The notes: a model not told the origin generated them from the sequence alone. Numbered from the stretch's first letter, positions 9,942 to 23,667 are shown. The stretch: 64,000 bases of DNA from an uncultured Pelagibacteraceae bacterium (GCA_902557935.1 CACECJ010000001.1:124001-188000); one strand, 5' to 3'. Program-made: numbers and translations.

Positions 9942-10313
9942 ATGGCAGATTTAAATAAAATTATAGACGAGCTTTCAACTTTGACTGTAGTAGAAGCTGC
10001 GGAGCTTTCAAAACAACTAGAGGAAAAATGGGGAGTTACGGCAGCAGCTCCAGTAGCAGCAGCACCAGCAGGAGGTGCAGCAGCACCAGCAGGTGAAGAA
10101 AAGTCAGAATTTTCACTTTTTTTAACGGCAGCTGGAGATAAAAAAATTAATGTTATCAAAGAGGTCAGGGCAATTACTGGTTTAGGATTAAAAGAGGCTA
10201 AAGATTTGGTAGAGGGTGCACCAAAAGAGATTAAAAGCGGTGTAGCCAAAAAAGATGCTGAAGAATTTAAGAAAAAACTTGAAGCAGCCGGAGCCAAAAT
10301 AGAATTAAAGTAA
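9942..10313 (+). CDS. rplL: 50S ribosomal protein L7/L12
   Basis: Ala-rich hinge; [28 protein letters not shown]. Confidence 0.98.
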   Translation: MADLNKIIDELSTLTVVEAAELSKQLEEKWGVTAAAPVAAAPAGGAAAPAGEEKSEFSLFLTAAGDKKINVIKEVRAITGLGLKEAKDLVEGAPKEIKSGVAKKDAEEFKKKLEAAGAKIELK

Positions 10314-10330
10314 ATAAAATTTAAGGCGTA

Positions 10331-10368
10331 ATTTTATTGTAAGCTGATCCTTGCAATAAAATTTTTTT
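10331..10368 (+). terminator. Intrinsic terminator/attenuator-like hairpin between rplL and rpoB
   Basis: ATTTTATTGTAAG-CTGATC-CTTGCAATAAAAT (13 bp, one G-U) followed directly by a T-tract. Confidence 0.85.
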
Positions 10369-10375
10369 ATATTTG

Positions 10376-13300
10376 ATGCAATTATCTTTTACTCAAAAGA
10401 AAAATATTAGAAGAAACTTTGGAAAACTTGTAGAAGGTTTATCAATACCAAATCTTATTGAAGTTCAAAAGAATTCTTATAACGAATTTTTAGAATCAAA
10501 ATCACTTAATGAACAATTATCGGATTTATCAAAAGGTATTGATAAAGTATTCAAAAGTATTTTTCCGATCGAAGATGGTAATGATAAATCTACACTAGAA
10601 TACATTTCATATAAATTAGAAAAACCAAAATTTGATGTAATAGAGTGTAAACAAAGAAGTCTATCATATTCGGCATCCCTAAAGGCTAACTTGAGATTAG
10701 TAGTTTATGATATTGATGCAGAAAATAACACTAAACAAATTTTATCGGCAAAAGAGCAAGAAGTCTTCATAGGTGATTTACCTTTGATGACTCCAAGCGC
10801 AACGTTTATAACAAATGGTGTAGAGAGAGTAGTAGTCAACCAAATGCATAGAAGTCCTGGAGTTTTTTTTGATCATGATAAAGGCAAAACTCATGCTAGC
10901 GGTAAACTTCTTTTTAACTGCAGAATTATACCTAGCAGAGGTTCTTGGTTAGATTTTGAATTTGATCCAAAAGATATTTTATATTTTAGAATTGACAGAA
11001 AGAAAAAACTTCCCATTACTACAATATTGTTCGCTCTTGGATATTCCAAAGAAAAAATTATTGAAACGTTTTATACCACAAATAAATTCACATATGACTC
11101 TACCAATAAAAATTGGGTGACAGATTTTGATCCAGAAAATTTTAAAAGACCGATAAAACTGTCTTTTGACTTGATAGACGCAAAAAATAGTAAAAAAGTT
11201 TTATCAAAGGGAGAAAAGTTAAATATAGTTATCGCAAGAAAACTTTTTGAAAAAGGCTTAAAGACAATTTGTGTAGCAAACGAATATTTAATCGGAAGAT
11301 ATCTGGCAAAAGAAGTAAAAGATAAAAATGGTGAAATTATAGTTGGAACAGGATTTGATATTACCGAAGAACAATTGAGTAAGATTATTAATCAAGAAGA
11401 AAGAAACCTTTTTGTAGCGAACATTGATCCAATAAATAAAGGCCCATATATTCTTGAAACTTTGAAAATAGAAAAAAATTTTAATAAAGCGGATGCTTTA
11501 AATGATATTTATAAAGTATTACGTCCAGGTGAGGCGCCATCTTTAGAAATAGCTGAAGAAATATTTAATAATCTTTACTTTAAAAAAGAAAGGTATGATT
11601 TATCAGAAGTTGGTAGGGTTAAATTAAATTCAAAATTAAATTTAAACACTAGCTCAAAAAAAACGATCCTAGATACAAATGATATAGTATCAATTATAAA
11701 ATTTATGTTAGATTTAAGAGACGGAAAAGGGGAAGTCGATGATATTGATCATCTCGGAAATAGAAGAGTGAGATCAGTAGGCGAATTAGTGGAAAATCAA
11801 TTTAGAATAGGTTTACTAAGAATGGAAAGAACTGTTAAAGAAAAAATGTCTACTTTCTTAGAAATTGAGTCTGCGATGCCTCAAGATTTGATAAACGCTA
11901 AACCAATAACAACTTCTTTGAAAGATTTTTTTGCAACTTCTCAACTCTCGCAATTCATGGACCAAACAAATCCATTATCAGAGATTACTCATAAGAGAAG
12001 AGTTTCTGCATTAGGACCAGGCGGACTTACAAGAGAAAGAGCTGGTTTTGAGGTAAGAGATGTCCATCCAACTCATTATGGAAGAATTTGTCCAATTGAG
12101 ACTCCGGAGGGCCCAAACATAGGTTTAATTAACAGTTTAGCCACTTATTGTAGAGTAAACAAGTTTGGTTATATAGAAAGTCCCTATAAAAAAGTTCTTA
12201 ACGGAAAAGTAACTCAAGAAATAAAATATTTATCAGCAATCGAAGAAGAAAAATATACAATTGCTCAGGCCAATTCTAGCTTAAATAAAGATGGTTCATT
12301 TACGGAGGAACTGGTTGCTTGTAGAAAAAATTTAAATTTTGAATTAGCAAATAGAGATAATATTGATTTTATAGACGTTTCTCCAAAACAATTAGTTTCA
12401 GTGGCAGCAGCTTTAATTCCTTTTCTAGAAAATGATGATGCTAACCGAGCATTAATGGGATCCAACATGATGCGTCAGGCTGTTCCTTTACTTAAACCGG
12501 AGTCACCTTTAGTTGGTACAGGAATTGAGTCAGATGTAGCTTTGGACTCTGGTGTAACAATCGTTGCAAAGAGAAATGGTTTAGTAGACAAAATTGATGG
12601 TAAGAGAATAGTTGTAAAAGCCACAGAAGTTACAGATTTATCACAATCAGCTGTAGATATATATAATTTATCTAAATTTCAAAGGTCTAATCAAAATACT
12701 TGTATTAATCAAAAACCACTGGTTAAAGTTGGAGACAAAATTAAAAAAGGGGATATTATTGCCGATGGACCTGCAACAAAACTAGGGGAACTTGCACTTG
12801 GTAAAAATGTTACCGTAGCATTCATGCCGTGGCAAGGGTACAATTTTGAAGACTCAATATTAATTTCTGAGAGGTGTGTGACCGATGATGTGTTTACTTC
12901 AGTACATATAGAAGAGTACGAGTCTATGGCACGAGATACAAAATTGGGAGCTGAAGAAATAACAAGAGATATTCCAAATGTAAGTGAAGAAAGTTTAAGA
13001 AATTTAGATGAGTCTGGGATCGTGTATGTAGGAGCCGAGGTGAAACCTGGAGACATATTGGTTGGAAAAGTAACACCTAAAAGCGAAACATCCTCTAGTC
13101 CTGAAGAAAAGCTTTTAAGATCCATTTTTGGAGAAAAGGCCACTGATGTAAGAGATTCATCACTTAAATTACCCTCAGGAAGCGCAGGAGTTGTTATTGA
13201 TGTAAGAGTTTTTAATAGACATGGTATAGAAAAAGATGAGCGCTCTATCGCAATAGAAAGGGCGGAAATAGAGTCCGTCCAAGAAGATAAAAAAGTTGAG

Positions 13301-14467
13301 GAAGAAATATTAAACAGAAATATAAAGTTAAGAGCTATCGATCTATTGAACGGACAAAGTATCAATAAACAATTTAAGGATTTGAAAACAGGAACAACGC
13401 TAAACAAAAATGATTTAGAAAGTTTCTCTCTGAAAGATGTATGGAAGATTTCATTCCAAAAAGATGAAATAAACGCAAATTTAGAAAAATTAAAAAATCA
13501 ATTTGATAATGCATCTAGCGATATAACGATAAGATTTGAAGATAAAGTCTCAAAAATTCAGCAAGGAGATGATTTACTTCCGACAGTTATGAAGGTAGTG
13601 AAGGTATTTGTTGCTGTAAAAAGAAGACTGATGCCTGGAGACAAAATGGCAGGACGACATGGAAATAAGGGTGTAGTTAGTAAAATAGTGCCAGTTGAAG
13701 ACATGCCTTACATGGAGAGCGGTAAACCAGTTGATATCGTATTAAATCCCCTTGGTGTTCCAAGTAGAATGAATGTTGGACAAATTTTAGAAACTCACCT
13801 GGGTTGGTCTTGTTCAGAACTTGGTGATCAAATTAAAAAACATTTAAAAAACTTTGATAAAGAGATCGAAAGTATAAAAAATAAACTAAAAGATATTTAT
13901 GGAGAGAAATATTATAACGATGTTATCTCAAAATTATCTAATAAAGAAGTTGCAGAGTTAGTTCAAAATATTTCTAATGGTGTGCCTATAGCCACCCCGG
14001 TATTTGATGGAGCTAGTACTAAAGATATTACAGAAATGTTAAACTTAGCTAAACTTCCTAATAGTGGTCAGACGCATTTATGGAATGGTCAAACAGGCGA
14101 GAGATTTGATCGACCTGTTACTGTTGGTATTATTTATATGTTAAAACTAAATCATTTAGTTGAAGACAAAATTCACGCTAGATCTACCGGCCCTTACAGT
14201 TTAGTTACTCAACAACCTTTAGGTGGTAAGGCTCAACTAGGTGGACAAAGATTTGGAGAAATGGAAGTGTGGGCTTTAGAGGCTTATGGTGCTTCTTACA
14301 CGTTACAAGAAATTTTGACTGTTAAGTCAGATGATGTTGCGGGAAGAACAAAAGTTTACGAAACTATAGTTAAAGGCAACAATAATTTTGAGTCTGGTGT
14401 CCCTGAGTCATTCAACGTTTTAGTAAAAGAAATAAGAGCTTTAGGATTAAATATTGAATTAAATTAA
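10376..14467 (+). CDS. rpoB: RNA polymerase subunit beta
   Basis: [67 protein letters not shown] at 10376 preferred over TTG 10373. Confidence 0.98.
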   Translation: MQLSFTQKKNIRRNFGKLVEGLSIPNLIEVQKNSYNEFLESKSLNEQLSDLSKGIDKVFKSIFPIEDGNDKSTLEYISYKLEKPKFDVIECKQRSLSYSASLKANLRLVVYDIDAENNTKQILSAKEQEVFIGDLPLMTPSATFITNGVERVVVNQMHRSPGVFFDHDKGKTHASGKLLFNCRIIPSRGSWLDFEFDPKDILYFRIDRKKKLPITTILFALGYSKEKIIETFYTTNKFTYDSTNKNWVTDFDPENFKRPIKLSFDLIDAKNSKKVLSKGEKLNIVIARKLFEKGLKTICVANEYLIGRYLAKEVKDKNGEIIVGTGFDITEEQLSKIINQEERNLFVANIDPINKGPYILETLKIEKNFNKADALNDIYKVLRPGEAPSLEIAEEIFNNLYFKKERYDLSEVGRVKLNSKLNLNTSSKKTILDTNDIVSIIKFMLDLRDGKGEVDDIDHLGNRRVRSVGELVENQFRIGLLRMERTVKEKMSTFLEIESAMPQDLINAKPITTSLKDFFATSQLSQFMDQTNPLSEITHKRRVSALGPGGLTRERAGFEVRDVHPTHYGRICPIETPEGPNIGLINSLATYCRVNKFGYIESPYKKVLNGKVTQEIKYLSAIEEEKYTIAQANSSLNKDGSFTEELVACRKNLNFELANRDNIDFIDVSPKQLVSVAAALIPFLENDDANRALMGSNMMRQAVPLLKPESPLVGTGIESDVALDSGVTIVAKRNGLVDKIDGKRIVVKATEVTDLSQSAVDIYNLSKFQRSNQNTCINQKPLVKVGDKIKKGDIIADGPATKLGELALGKNVTVAFMPWQGYNFEDSILISERCVTDDVFTSVHIEEYESMARDTKLGAEEITRDIPNVSEESLRNLDESGIVYVGAEVKPGDILVGKVTPKSETSSSPEEKLLRSIFGEKATDVRDSSLKLPSGSAGVVIDVRVFNRHGIEKDERSIAIERAEIESVQEDKKVEEEILNRNIKLRAIDLLNGQSINKQFKDLKTGTTLNKNDLESFSLKDVWKISFQKDEINANLEKLKNQFDNASSDITIRFEDKVSKIQQGDDLLPTVMKVVKVFVAVKRRLMPGDKMAGRHGNKGVVSKIVPVEDMPYMESGKPVDIVLNPLGVPSRMNVGQILETHLGWSCSELGDQIKKHLKNFDKEIESIKNKLKDIYGEKYYNDVISKLSNKEVAELVQNISNGVPIATPVFDGASTKDITEMLNLAKLPNSGQTHLWNGQTGERFDRPVTVGIIYMLKLNHLVEDKIHARSTGPYSLVTQQPLGGKAQLGGQRFGEMEVWALEAYGASYTLQEILTVKSDDVAGRTKVYETIVKGNNNFESGVPESFNVLVKEIRALGLNIELN

Positions 14468-14469
14468 AT

Positions 14470-17400
14470 ATGGAAAAAAATATTACAAAAAATTTTGATA
14501 ATCAAAATATACAAGAAAACAATTTTGACAGTATAAAGATAACTCTAGCAAGTCCTGAAAAGATCAAATCTTGGTCATACGGTGAAATAAAAAAACCAGA
14601 AACAATTAACTATAGAACATTTAGACCAGAAAAAGATGGGCTATTTTGCTCAAGAATCTTCGGACCAGTTAAAGATTATGAATGCTTATGCGGTAAATAT
14701 AAAAGAATGAAATTTAGAGGGATAATTTGTGAAAAATGTGGTGTTGAGGTAACAAAATCTAATGTTAGAAGAGAAAGAATGGGCCATATTGATCTTGCAT
14801 GTCCAGTAGCCCATATTTGGTTTTTGAAATCACTACCTAGCAGAATATCTTTAGCTATAGACATGAAACTTAAAGAGGTTGAAAAAGTTTTATATTTTGA
14901 GAGTTTTATTGTAATTGAACCTGGTTTAACGACTTTAAAAAAAGGTCAATTGATATCAGAGGAGGGTTTGCTTAAAGCACAAGAGGAATTCGGAGAGGAT
15001 GCATTTTCTGCAGGTATTGGAGCTGAGGCAGTAAGAGAAATTCTTGTTAACCTGGATCTTAAAAAAGAACAAAAAAAATTAAGAGACGCATTAAAAGAGA
15101 TTAAATCTAAGGTAACTGAGGAAAGAACTATAAAAAGATTGAAATTAATCGAGTCATTTATTTCATCAGGAAACAAGCCTGAGTGGATGATTTTAACTTC
15201 AGTGCCAGTTATTCCGCCAGAATTAAGACCTTTAGTTCCACTTGATGGAGGTAGATTTGCAACTTCTGACTTAAATGATTTGTATAGAAGAGTAATAAAT
15301 AGAAATAATAGATTAAAAAGATTATTAGATTTAAAAGCACCAGATATAATTGTGAGAAATGAAAAAAGAATGCTTCAAGAGTCAGTTGATGCATTATTTG
15401 ACAATGGAAGAAGAGGAAGAGTAATAACTGGTACCGGCAAAAGACCATTAAAATCTTTGGCCGAGATGCTCAAGGGTAAACAGGGAAGATTTAGACAAAA
15501 TTTATTAGGAAAAAGAGTTGATTACTCTGGAAGATCAGTAATAGTTGTTGGGCCGGAGTTAAAACTTCATCAATGTGGTTTACCAAAAAAAATGGCATTA
15601 GAGTTATTCAAACCTTTTTTATATGCCAGATTAGATAAACTTGGATTAGCGACAACTATTAAACAGGCCAAGAGACTTGTTGAAAAAGAAAAGAGTGAGG
15701 TTTGGGACTCTCTTGAACATATTATCAGAGAACATCCGATTTTATTGAATAGGGCCCCAACTCTTCATAGATTGGGAGTGCAAGCATTTGAAGCAAAATT
15801 AATAGAGGGTAATGCAATTGAACTTCATCCGCTTGTATGTGCTGCTTTTAACGCAGACTTTGATGGTGATCAAATGGCCGTACATATTCCTTTAAGTTTA
15901 GAAGCACAACTTGAGGCAAGAGTATTAATGATGTCAACTAATAATATTTTGAGTCCCTCAAATGGAAAACCAATAATTGTACCAAGTCAGGATATTGTTT
16001 TAGGTATATATTACCTTTCACAGGCAGCAGATAATGAAAAAGAAACTAAAGGTATTTTTTCAAGCGTTGAGGAAATAGAGCAAGCTCTCGAAAATAAATC
16101 GATAAGCTTGCACTCTAAGATTATATCTACATTTAGAACCATTGATAACGACGGACATGAAGTGATAGAAAAATATACAAGTACAGCTGGAAGATTTTTA
16201 CTTTCAAATATTTTACCTCAAAATAAGAATATTAAATTTAGCTTAGTTAATAAACTCTTAACTAAAAAAAACGTATCAGAAGTTATAGATACAATTTTTA
16301 GATATTGTGGACAAAAAGAGACTGTAATTTTTTGTGACAGAATAAAAACACTTGGTTTTAAACATGCTTTCAAGGCCGGAATTTCTTTTGGAAAAGATGA
16401 TTTAATAATTCCAAAAACAAAAGAAAACTTAATTAATAATACTAAAAAACAAATAGAAGAATTCGAGAAACAATATTCTGATGGACTAATAACAAGAGGG
16501 GAAAAATATAATAAAGTAGTTGATATTTGGTCAAAATGCACTGACACAGTCGCTAACGAGATGATGAAAGAAATTTCATCTGCAGAAAAAACTTATGACA
16601 ATGATAGAATTGAAACAAATTCAGTGTTTATGATGGCTGACTCTGGAGCAAGAGGATCTCAAGCTCAAATGAAACAGTTAGCAGGTATGAGAGGACTAAT
16701 TGCAAAACCTTCAGGTGAAATTATAGAAACGCCAATTATTTCAAATTTTAAAGAAGGGCTTACTGTATTAGAATACTTTAACTCCACTCATGGAGCAAGA
16801 AAAGGTCTTGCTGATACAGCTTTAAAAACAGCTAACTCTGGATATTTAACAAGAAGATTATGTGATGTTGCGCAAGATGTTCAAATTACTAAAAAAGAGT
16901 GCGACTGCAAAACGAAATCTTCAGTAACTATTTCTGAAATAATTGAAGGTGGAAATATTTTAGTAAGTTTATCAGAACGGGTTTTGGGTAGAGTTATAGC
17001 AGAAAATATAAAAAATCCTGTAACTGGTGAAGTTATTATTAAAAAAGAAAAATTAATAGATGAAAATGATTGTGAAAAAATTGATGCTGCAGGTGTAAAA
17101 TCAGTAAATGTTTATTCAGTAATTACCTGTGGTTCTACTAGAGGTGTTTGTGCAATGAGTTATGGAAGAGATTTAGCTAGAGGTAAGCTTGTTAGTGTTG
17201 GTGAAGCTGTAGGAATGATCGCTGCACAATCGATAGGAGAACCAGGAACACAATTAACTATGAGAACGTTCCACGTTGGTGGCACAGCTCAAATTAAAGA
17301 AGAATCTCAAATTATTTCTCAAACTAAAGGAAAACTTAATATCATTAATAAAAATCTTATTGAAGACTCAAAAAAGAATATAATTGTTATGGGTAGAAAT

Positions 17401-18654
17401 ACACAATTAAGTATTGAAGATGAAAACGGGAGACAATTAGCAATCTATAAAGTTAACTATGGGTCAAAATTATTTTTTAAAGATGGAGATACAATTGATA
17501 AAGGAAAAAAAATAGCAGAATGGGATCCATACACTTTACCAGTAATCGCAGAAACTGGAGGAATAGTTAATTATATGGATCTAATGGAAGGAAGTTCTTT
17601 AACTGAAACTCTAGACGATGCAACAGGTTTATCATCTAAGTCTGTAACAGATTGGAAATCCTCTTCTAAAAACTCTGAACTAAAACCAAGAATAACACTT
17701 AGAAATGAAAAAGGTGAGATAATTAAAAAAGCTGATGGAAATGAAGCTAGATACTATCTTGTTCCTGATACAATTTTATCTGTTAAAGACGGTCAAAAAA
17801 TATCTGCAGGAGATGTTCTTGCTAGACTACCAAAAGAAACTTCAAAAACAAAAGACATAACGGGAGGATTACCAAGAGTCGCTGAATTATTTGAGGCAAG
17901 AAGGCCTAAAGATAGTGCGATAATTGCTGAAAATGATGGAGTTATTCAATTTGGAAAAGAAGTAAGAGGTAAACAAAAAGTATCAATTGTATCCTCGAAT
18001 GGAGAAACATCTAACTATCTTATTCCTAAAGGCAAACACGTAAACTTTAATCAAGGTGAGAAGATTAAAAAAGGAGAGTACCTATTAGATGGTAGTCCAG
18101 CTCCACACGACATATTAAGAATTTTAGGTGTAGAAAAATTAACGGAGTATTTTGTCACTGAAGTTCAAGAAGTATATAGACTTCAAGGAGTGGTAATTAA
18201 TGACAAGCATATAGAGACAATTGTCCGACAAATGCTAAAACGTGTTGAAGTTAAGGATCCAGGAGACTCAGATCTTTTAGTTGGAGAAGTTATTGACCTA
18301 CTCGAAATAAATAATATTAATGATAAATTAAGAGAGGAAAAGCAGAAACCAGCAACTTTTGAACGAGTGCTTTTAGGTATTACTAAAGCATCTCTTCAAA
18401 CTAATTCATTTATATCAGCCGCTTCATTCCAAGAAACAACAAGAGTATTAACTGATGCCTCAATAAAAGGAAAAACTGATACATTGGAAGGCCTTAAAGA
18501 GAATGTGATAGTTGGAAGACTGGTTCCAGCTGGAACAGGTTTAACAAAAATTGAGTGGGATAAACAAGCTAGAGAGCAAGATAAAGCAAGATTAGAAGAA
18601 TTAAAAAAACAGGAGCTAAAAGCCACAGCTACAGCGCCTGAACAGACAGTATAA
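14470..18654 (+). CDS. rpoC: RNA polymerase subunit beta'
   Basis: [12 protein letters not shown] catalytic loop; zinc-binding CLCGKYK...CEKCGVE. Confidence 0.98.
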   Translation: MEKNITKNFDNQNIQENNFDSIKITLASPEKIKSWSYGEIKKPETINYRTFRPEKDGLFCSRIFGPVKDYECLCGKYKRMKFRGIICEKCGVEVTKSNVRRERMGHIDLACPVAHIWFLKSLPSRISLAIDMKLKEVEKVLYFESFIVIEPGLTTLKKGQLISEEGLLKAQEEFGEDAFSAGIGAEAVREILVNLDLKKEQKKLRDALKEIKSKVTEERTIKRLKLIESFISSGNKPEWMILTSVPVIPPELRPLVPLDGGRFATSDLNDLYRRVINRNNRLKRLLDLKAPDIIVRNEKRMLQESVDALFDNGRRGRVITGTGKRPLKSLAEMLKGKQGRFRQNLLGKRVDYSGRSVIVVGPELKLHQCGLPKKMALELFKPFLYARLDKLGLATTIKQAKRLVEKEKSEVWDSLEHIIREHPILLNRAPTLHRLGVQAFEAKLIEGNAIELHPLVCAAFNADFDGDQMAVHIPLSLEAQLEARVLMMSTNNILSPSNGKPIIVPSQDIVLGIYYLSQAADNEKETKGIFSSVEEIEQALENKSISLHSKIISTFRTIDNDGHEVIEKYTSTAGRFLLSNILPQNKNIKFSLVNKLLTKKNVSEVIDTIFRYCGQKETVIFCDRIKTLGFKHAFKAGISFGKDDLIIPKTKENLINNTKKQIEEFEKQYSDGLITRGEKYNKVVDIWSKCTDTVANEMMKEISSAEKTYDNDRIETNSVFMMADSGARGSQAQMKQLAGMRGLIAKPSGEIIETPIISNFKEGLTVLEYFNSTHGARKGLADTALKTANSGYLTRRLCDVAQDVQITKKECDCKTKSSVTISEIIEGGNILVSLSERVLGRVIAENIKNPVTGEVIIKKEKLIDENDCEKIDAAGVKSVNVYSVITCGSTRGVCAMSYGRDLARGKLVSVGEAVGMIAAQSIGEPGTQLTMRTFHVGGTAQIKEESQIISQTKGKLNIINKNLIEDSKKNIIVMGRNTQLSIEDENGRQLAIYKVNYGSKLFFKDGDTIDKGKKIAEWDPYTLPVIAETGGIVNYMDLMEGSSLTETLDDATGLSSKSVTDWKSSSKNSELKPRITLRNEKGEIIKKADGNEARYYLVPDTILSVKDGQKISAGDVLARLPKETSKTKDITGGLPRVAELFEARRPKDSAIIAENDGVIQFGKEVRGKQKVSIVSSNGETSNYLIPKGKHVNFNQGEKIKKGEYLLDGSPAPHDILRILGVEKLTEYFVTEVQEVYRLQGVVINDKHIETIVRQMLKRVEVKDPGDSDLLVGEVIDLLEINNINDKLREEKQKPATFERVLLGITKASLQTNSFISAASFQETTRVLTDASIKGKTDTLEGLKENVIVGRLVPAGTGLTKIEWDKQAREQDKARLEELKKQELKATATAPEQTV

Positions 18655-18678
18655 TAGTTCATCAAAATTCAAAAAATA

Positions 18679-18706
18679 TTGACATTTGTAAATTCAATGT
18701 TAGTTT
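18679..18706 (+). promoter_or_regulatory. Possible promoter upstream of rpsL
   Basis: Perfect TTGACA at 18679..18684; weak -10 (TAGTTT) with 16-nt spacing. Confidence 0.35.
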
Positions 18707-18727
18707 ACGGCACATTTTGAATGTTAG

Positions 18728-18781
18728 AAGTAAGGTCTATTATAACCTTAAACACTAACTAAAATAACTCCGATCTTACTT
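18728..18781 (+). promoter_or_regulatory. Possible structured 5' leader of rpsL
   Basis: AAGTAAGGTC pairs with GATCTTACTT (10 bp, one G-U) across a 34-nt loop; ends 18 nt before the ATG. Confidence 0.4.
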
Positions 18782-18799
18782 TCAATTCAAAATAATATT

Positions 18800-19171
18800 A
18801 TGCCAACAATTAATCAGTTGATTAAAAAAAGTAGAGTTAAGCCTATTGCCAGAAACAAGGTACCTGCGCTTGAAAAACAGCCACTGAAAAGGGGTGTTTG
18901 TGTTAAAGTTTATACGACAACTCCAAAAAAACCTAACTCTGCTTTAAGAAAAGTAGCAAGAGTAAGATTGTCTAATGGATTTGAAGTTACAGCCTATATT
19001 CCAGGGGAGGGCCACAACCTTCAGGAACACTCAGTTGTTCTGCTAAGAGGTGGAAGAGTTAAAGATTTACCCGGTGTTAGATATCATATTTTAAGAGGAA
19101 ATCTAGATACCCAAGGTGTAGCAAATCGAAAACAAAGAAGATCATTGTACGGAGCTAAAAAACCAAAATAA
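18800..19171 (+). CDS. rpsL: 30S ribosomal protein S12
   Basis: [60 protein letters not shown]. Confidence 0.98.
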   Translation: MPTINQLIKKSRVKPIARNKVPALEKQPLKRGVCVKVYTTTPKKPNSALRKVARVRLSNGFEVTAYIPGEGHNLQEHSVVLLRGGRVKDLPGVRYHILRGNLDTQGVANRKQRRSLYGAKKPK

Positions 19172-19177
19172 TTATTT

Positions 19178-19648
19178 ATGTCCAGAAAAAGAAAAGCTCC
19201 AGTGAGAAAAGTTTATCCTGATCCAAGATATCACTCTCAAGTAATTTCAAAATTTATTAATTCAATTATGTATGATGGTAAAAGATCAACTGCAGAAAAA
19301 ATTTTATACGATGCGCTTGATAAAATAAAATCTAAAAATAACGAAGACCCTTTAAAAATTTTTAATACTGCTATAGGAAATGTAAAACCTAATTTAGAAT
19401 GCAGATCAAGGAGAGTTGGTGGAGCTACCTACCAAGTCCCGGTTGAAGTAAAACCAAAAAGAGCTCAAGCCTTAGCACTTAGATGGATTATGGATGCAAC
19501 ACGAAAAAGAAAAAATAAAACTATGGCTGATAAACTCTTTGCAGAAATTTTAGATGCTTCTCAGAACAAAGGATCAGCAATAAAAAAAAGAGAGGATACA
19601 CATAAAATGGCAGAGGCTAACAAAGCTTTTGCTCACTTTAGGTGGTAA
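19178..19648 (+). CDS. rpsG: 30S ribosomal protein S7
   Basis: [27 protein letters not shown]. Confidence 0.98.
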   Translation: MSRKRKAPVRKVYPDPRYHSQVISKFINSIMYDGKRSTAEKILYDALDKIKSKNNEDPLKIFNTAIGNVKPNLECRSRRVGGATYQVPVEVKPKRAQALALRWIMDATRKRKNKTMADKLFAEILDASQNKGSAIKKREDTHKMAEANKAFAHFRW

Positions 19649-19654
19649 AAATAA

Positions 19655-21727
19655 ATGGCTAACTATACTTTAGATAAATATAGAAACATTGGTATCATGG
19701 CTCACATTGACGCCGGTAAAACAACTACAACAGAAAGAATTTTATATTACACTGGTAAGAGTCATAAAATAGGCGAAGTTCATGATGGAGCAGCTACAAT
19801 GGATTGGATGGAGCAAGAACAAGAAAGAGGAATAACAATTACTTCAGCTGCCACTACGTGTTTTTGGAGAGATCATAGAATAAACATTATAGATACACCT
19901 GGTCACGTTGATTTTACAATTGAAGTAGAAAGATCACTTAAAGTTCTCGATGGAGCTGTGGCGGTATTTGACGGAGTTGCTGGTGTTGAGCCGCAGTCTG
20001 AAACTGTTTGGAGACAAGCAGATAAATATAAAGTGCCAAGAATTTGTTTTGTAAATAAATTGGATAGAACTGGAGCAGACTTTTATCGATGTGTTGACAT
20101 GATCAAGGATAGATTAGGCTGTAAACCACTACCTTTACAACTTCCAATTGGATCTGAAGCAGACCTCAAAGGAGTGATTGACTTAGTTAAAATGAAAGGA
20201 ATCGTTTGGCAGAATGAAGACCTGGGAGCAAAATGGGAATATGTAGATATACCTCAAGATTTAAAAGAGAAAGCAGATAAATATAGAAAAGATCTTGTTG
20301 AAACTGCTGTAGAGGAAGATGAAAAACTTATGGAGTCTTATTTAGAGGGAAAAGAACCATCGGAGGCCGATTTAATCAAATGTATACGAAAAGGAACTTT
20401 AGCATTTAATTTTGTACCAATATTAACCGGTTCTGCATTTAAGAATAAAGGTGTTCAACCATTACTTGATGCTGTAATTGATTATTTACCTAGTCCCAGC
20501 GACTTAAAATCAATTGAAGGTACAAAAGTAGGATCAGAAGAAAAAGTTCAAATGAAATTTGATGAAAAAGAGAACTTCTCAGCTCTAGCTTTTAAAGTTG
20601 CAAATGACCCATTTGTTGGTTCACTAACTTTCATTCGAATTTATTCTGGAACATTGAACGCAGGCACATCAATTCTCAACTCCTCTAAAGATAAAGATGA
20701 AAGAATAGGCAGAATGCTTTTAATGCATGCAAATAGTAGGGAGGATATTAAAAAAGCTAGTGCTGGAGATATTGTTGCACTAGCTGGTCTTAAACATACA
20801 ATAACGGGTCATACTTTATGTGACTCAAAAAATCCAATTTTACTTGAGCCTATGGAGTTTCCAGATCCAGTTATAGAAATTGCAGTAGAACCTAAAACAA
20901 AAGGTGATCAGGAAAAAATGGGAGAGGCTTTAGCACGATTAGCTAAAGAAGATCCATCTTTCAGGGTATCTTCTGATGAGGAGTCTGGTCAAACTATAAT
21001 TAAAGGTATGGGAGAATTACATTTAGATATCATTGTAGATAGAATGAAAAGAGAATTTAAAGTTGAAGCAAATATAGGCGCACCACAGGTCGCTTACAGG
21101 GAAACAATATTAGGTACTGCTGAAATGGAATATATTCATAAAAAACAAAGTGGAGGTGCAGGTCAATTCGCCAAAGTCAAATTAAGCGTAGAGCCACTGG
21201 ATGCCGGTAAAGGAAGAGAAGTAGAAAATTTAATCAAAGGCGGATCGATACCAAAAGAGTTTATTCCAGGTGTTGAAAAAGGAGTTGAAAGTGTATCTGA
21301 CAGCGGTATTTTAGCTGGTTTTCCAATTATTGATTATAAAGTTAAAATTCTAGATGGTTTACATCATGATGTAGACTCTAGTGTCTTAGCTTTTGAAATC
21401 GCTAGTAGAATGTGTTTTAGAGAGGCTTGCCAAAAAGCTACTCTTAAATTATTAGAGCCAATGATGAAAGTCGAGGTCGTAACACCTGAGGAATTTATGG
21501 GTGACGTTATTGGAGATTTAAATAGTAGACGAGGTCAAGTTGGTTCAACTGAACCTAGGGGTAATGCAACAGCTATTAATGCTGTAGTCCCTCTTGCTAA
21601 TATGTTTGGATATATCAATAACTTAAGATCATCTACTCAAGGTAGAGCTCAATATACTATGCAATTTAGCCATTATGATAAAGTGCCACAAAATGTTCAA
21701 GATGAGGTAACAAAAAAATTAGCTTAA
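19655..21727 (+). CDS. fusA: Elongation factor G
   Basis: [45 protein letters not shown]. Confidence 0.98.
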   Translation: MANYTLDKYRNIGIMAHIDAGKTTTTERILYYTGKSHKIGEVHDGAATMDWMEQEQERGITITSAATTCFWRDHRINIIDTPGHVDFTIEVERSLKVLDGAVAVFDGVAGVEPQSETVWRQADKYKVPRICFVNKLDRTGADFYRCVDMIKDRLGCKPLPLQLPIGSEADLKGVIDLVKMKGIVWQNEDLGAKWEYVDIPQDLKEKADKYRKDLVETAVEEDEKLMESYLEGKEPSEADLIKCIRKGTLAFNFVPILTGSAFKNKGVQPLLDAVIDYLPSPSDLKSIEGTKVGSEEKVQMKFDEKENFSALAFKVANDPFVGSLTFIRIYSGTLNAGTSILNSSKDKDERIGRMLLMHANSREDIKKASAGDIVALAGLKHTITGHTLCDSKNPILLEPMEFPDPVIEIAVEPKTKGDQEKMGEALARLAKEDPSFRVSSDEESGQTIIKGMGELHLDIIVDRMKREFKVEANIGAPQVAYRETILGTAEMEYIHKKQSGGAGQFAKVKLSVEPLDAGKGREVENLIKGGSIPKEFIPGVEKGVESVSDSGILAGFPIIDYKVKILDGLHHDVDSSVLAFEIASRMCFREACQKATLKLLEPMMKVEVVTPEEFMGDVIGDLNSRRGQVGSTEPRGNATAINAVVPLANMFGYINNLRSSTQGRAQYTMQFSHYDKVPQNVQDEVTKKLA

Positions 21728-21730
21728 TTT

Positions 21731-22039
21731 ATGGAAAATCAAAATATTAGAATACATTTAAAAGCTTATGATAACAAAATCCTTGATTTATCGACCGAGG
21801 AAATAGTTAATACTGCTAAAAGAACTGGAGCTCAAGTTAAAGGTCCTATCCCTCTGCCTACACGTATTGAAAGATATACAGTTTTAAGGTCACCACATAT
21901 TGATAAAAAAAGTAGAGAACAGTTCGAGTCAAGAACGCACAAAAGATTAATTGATATAATTGAACCAACGCCACAAACAGTTGAAGCATTAATGAAGTTA
22001 GATTTAGCATCTGGTGTGGATATAGAAATAAAAATATAA
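21731..22039 (+). CDS. rpsJ: 30S ribosomal protein S10
   Basis: IRIHLKAYD...[29 protein letters not shown]. Confidence 0.98.
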   Translation: MENQNIRIHLKAYDNKILDLSTEEIVNTAKRTGAQVKGPIPLPTRIERYTVLRSPHIDKKSREQFESRTHKRLIDIIEPTPQTVEALMKLDLASGVDIEIKI

Positions 22040-22044
22040 AATTT

Positions 22045-22749
22045 ATGAGTATTGGACTTATAGGAACAAAAATAGGAATGACACGAGAATTTATAGAGAC
22101 TGGTCAGTCAGTCCCAGTCACAGTTATAAAAGTCGAAAAAGGGAGAGTATTAGATGTTATTACTAAAGATAAGCGAGGATATGATGCAATAAAAGTTGGC
22201 TTTTTTAAAATAAAAAATTCAAAGCTTACAAAACAAATGAAAGGTTATTTTGCAAAAAAAAATACTGAGCCTAAAAAAGTTTTGAAAGAGTTCCGAATAT
22301 CAAATAATCAACAATTTAAAGAGGGAAACGAAGTAGGAATAGAAATATTTAAAGACAAAAAGTTTTTAGATGTAAAATCAAAAACTATAGGAAAAGGTTT
22401 TGCTGGTGTTATGAAAAGATGGAATTTTGGAGGCTTGAGAGCTTCTCACGGTGTTTCAGTTTCTCACAGATCACATGGATCTACAGGACAGAGACAAGAT
22501 CCAGGAAAAGTTTTTAAAGGAAAAAAAATGGCTGGTCACATGGGTGATAAAAAGAGAACTATACTTAATCTTGAAATCGTAAAATCAGATTTGGAAAATA
22601 GCTTAATATACTTGAAAGGATCAATACCGGGCTCTAAAAATTCAATCGTTTATTTAAGAGAGTCTATCAAAAATGTTTCTAGAAAAACTATTAAAGAGAA
22701 ACATGAAGCTAAAGCTAAAGCTGTAGCTGCAAAGAAAGGTAAAAAATAA
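22045..22749 (+). CDS. rplC: 50S ribosomal protein L3
   Basis: [47 protein letters not shown]. Confidence 0.97.
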   Translation: MSIGLIGTKIGMTREFIETGQSVPVTVIKVEKGRVLDVITKDKRGYDAIKVGFFKIKNSKLTKQMKGYFAKKNTEPKKVLKEFRISNNQQFKEGNEVGIEIFKDKKFLDVKSKTIGKGFAGVMKRWNFGGLRASHGVSVSHRSHGSTGQRQDPGKVFKGKKMAGHMGDKKRTILNLEIVKSDLENSLIYLKGSIPGSKNSIVYLRESIKNVSRKTIKEKHEAKAKAVAAKKGKK

Positions 22750-23385
22750 ATGAAATTTCCTTTGCTAAATATTGATGGGTCAAAAGCAGATTCCATTGAA
22801 ATTTCTGATAAACTTGTGAAATTAAAGATTAATTACAAATTAATTAAGTTTGTAATTGACTGGCAGCTAAATCATTCGAAACCAAGATTAGCTAAAACAA
22901 AACAAAGAAATCAAATTAAAGGTTCGACAAAAAAAATAGTTGCTCAAAAAGGTAGTGGAGGTGCTAGACACGCAAGTAGAAAGGCCCCTATATTTGTTGG
23001 AGGCGGCGTAGCTCATGGTCCGAAGGGTGCTAATTATAAGATTAAGAAGATAAATAAAAAAGTTAGAAAACTTGCTTTAGCACAAACTTTATCTAAAAAA
23101 ACGTCTGACAAGAGCCTTTATATCCTTGCAGATGTAAAAAAAGAGGTTAAAAAAACTAAAGAATTCAACAAATTTCTAGACAAAAACAATCTTTCTAATG
23201 CGCTGATAATTTCTGATAAGGACACTCTCAAGAATATCAATAAATCAGCTAGAAATATCAAAAATTTAAAATTAATTGATGATGAAGGCACAAACGTATA
23301 CGACCTACTTAAATATAAAAATGTAATAATAACATCTTCGTCAGCACAAAAAATTCAACAACGGATTCTTAATGAAAAAAATTAA
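22750..23385 (+). CDS. rplD: 50S ribosomal protein L4
   Basis: KQRNQIKGSTKKIVAQKGSGGARHASRKAPIFVGGGVAHGPKG. Confidence 0.97.
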   Translation: MKFPLLNIDGSKADSIEISDKLVKLKINYKLIKFVIDWQLNHSKPRLAKTKQRNQIKGSTKKIVAQKGSGGARHASRKAPIFVGGGVAHGPKGANYKIKKINKKVRKLALAQTLSKKTSDKSLYILADVKKEVKKTKEFNKFLDKNNLSNALIISDKDTLKNINKSARNIKNLKLIDDEGTNVYDLLKYKNVIITSSSAQKIQQRILNEKN

Positions 23386-23665
23386 TTACATAGACTCAAT
23401 TATTAATCCAATAATTACTGAAAAAGCTACTATTTTATCAGAACAGAATAAAACGGTTTTTAAAGTTCACGAAAAAGCTAATAAAAAAATAATTAAAAAA
23501 AATATCGAAAAACTTTTTAAAGTTAATGTAGTTAAAATAAATATAATTAACCAAAAAGCAAAACTAAAGATGAAACAGGGAAAAAAATCTTTAAAAAGTG
23601 GTTACAAAAAAGCTGTAGTCACATTAAAAAAAGGTCAAAGTATTGATCTTACAACTGGAATTTAA
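23372..23665 (+). CDS. rplW: 50S ribosomal protein L23
   Basis: IINPIITEKATILSEQNKTVFKV; synteny. Confidence 0.95.
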   Translation: MKKINYIDSIINPIITEKATILSEQNKTVFKVHEKANKKIIKKNIEKLFKVNVVKINIINQKAKLKMKQGKKSLKSGYKKAVVTLKKGQSIDLTTGI

Positions 23666-23667
23666 TT

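Noticed and set aside
10054-10094. GCAGCACCAGCAGG tandem-like repeat
   Set aside because: Explained by the Ala-rich flexible hinge of L7/L12
9923-10297. 124-aa Ala-rich antisense ORF over rplL
   Set aside because: Low-complexity mirror of the L7/L12 hinge
12709-13407. 232-aa antisense ORF inside rpoB
   Set aside because: Antisense to a highly conserved coding region; Ser/Leu-rich composition typical of spurious antisense ORFs in AT-rich DNA
22831-22857. 9-bp perfect inverted repeat AATTACAAA/TTTGTAATT near the start of rplD
   Set aside because: Inside L4 coding sequence in AT-rich DNA; could arise by chance, no T-tract or other support
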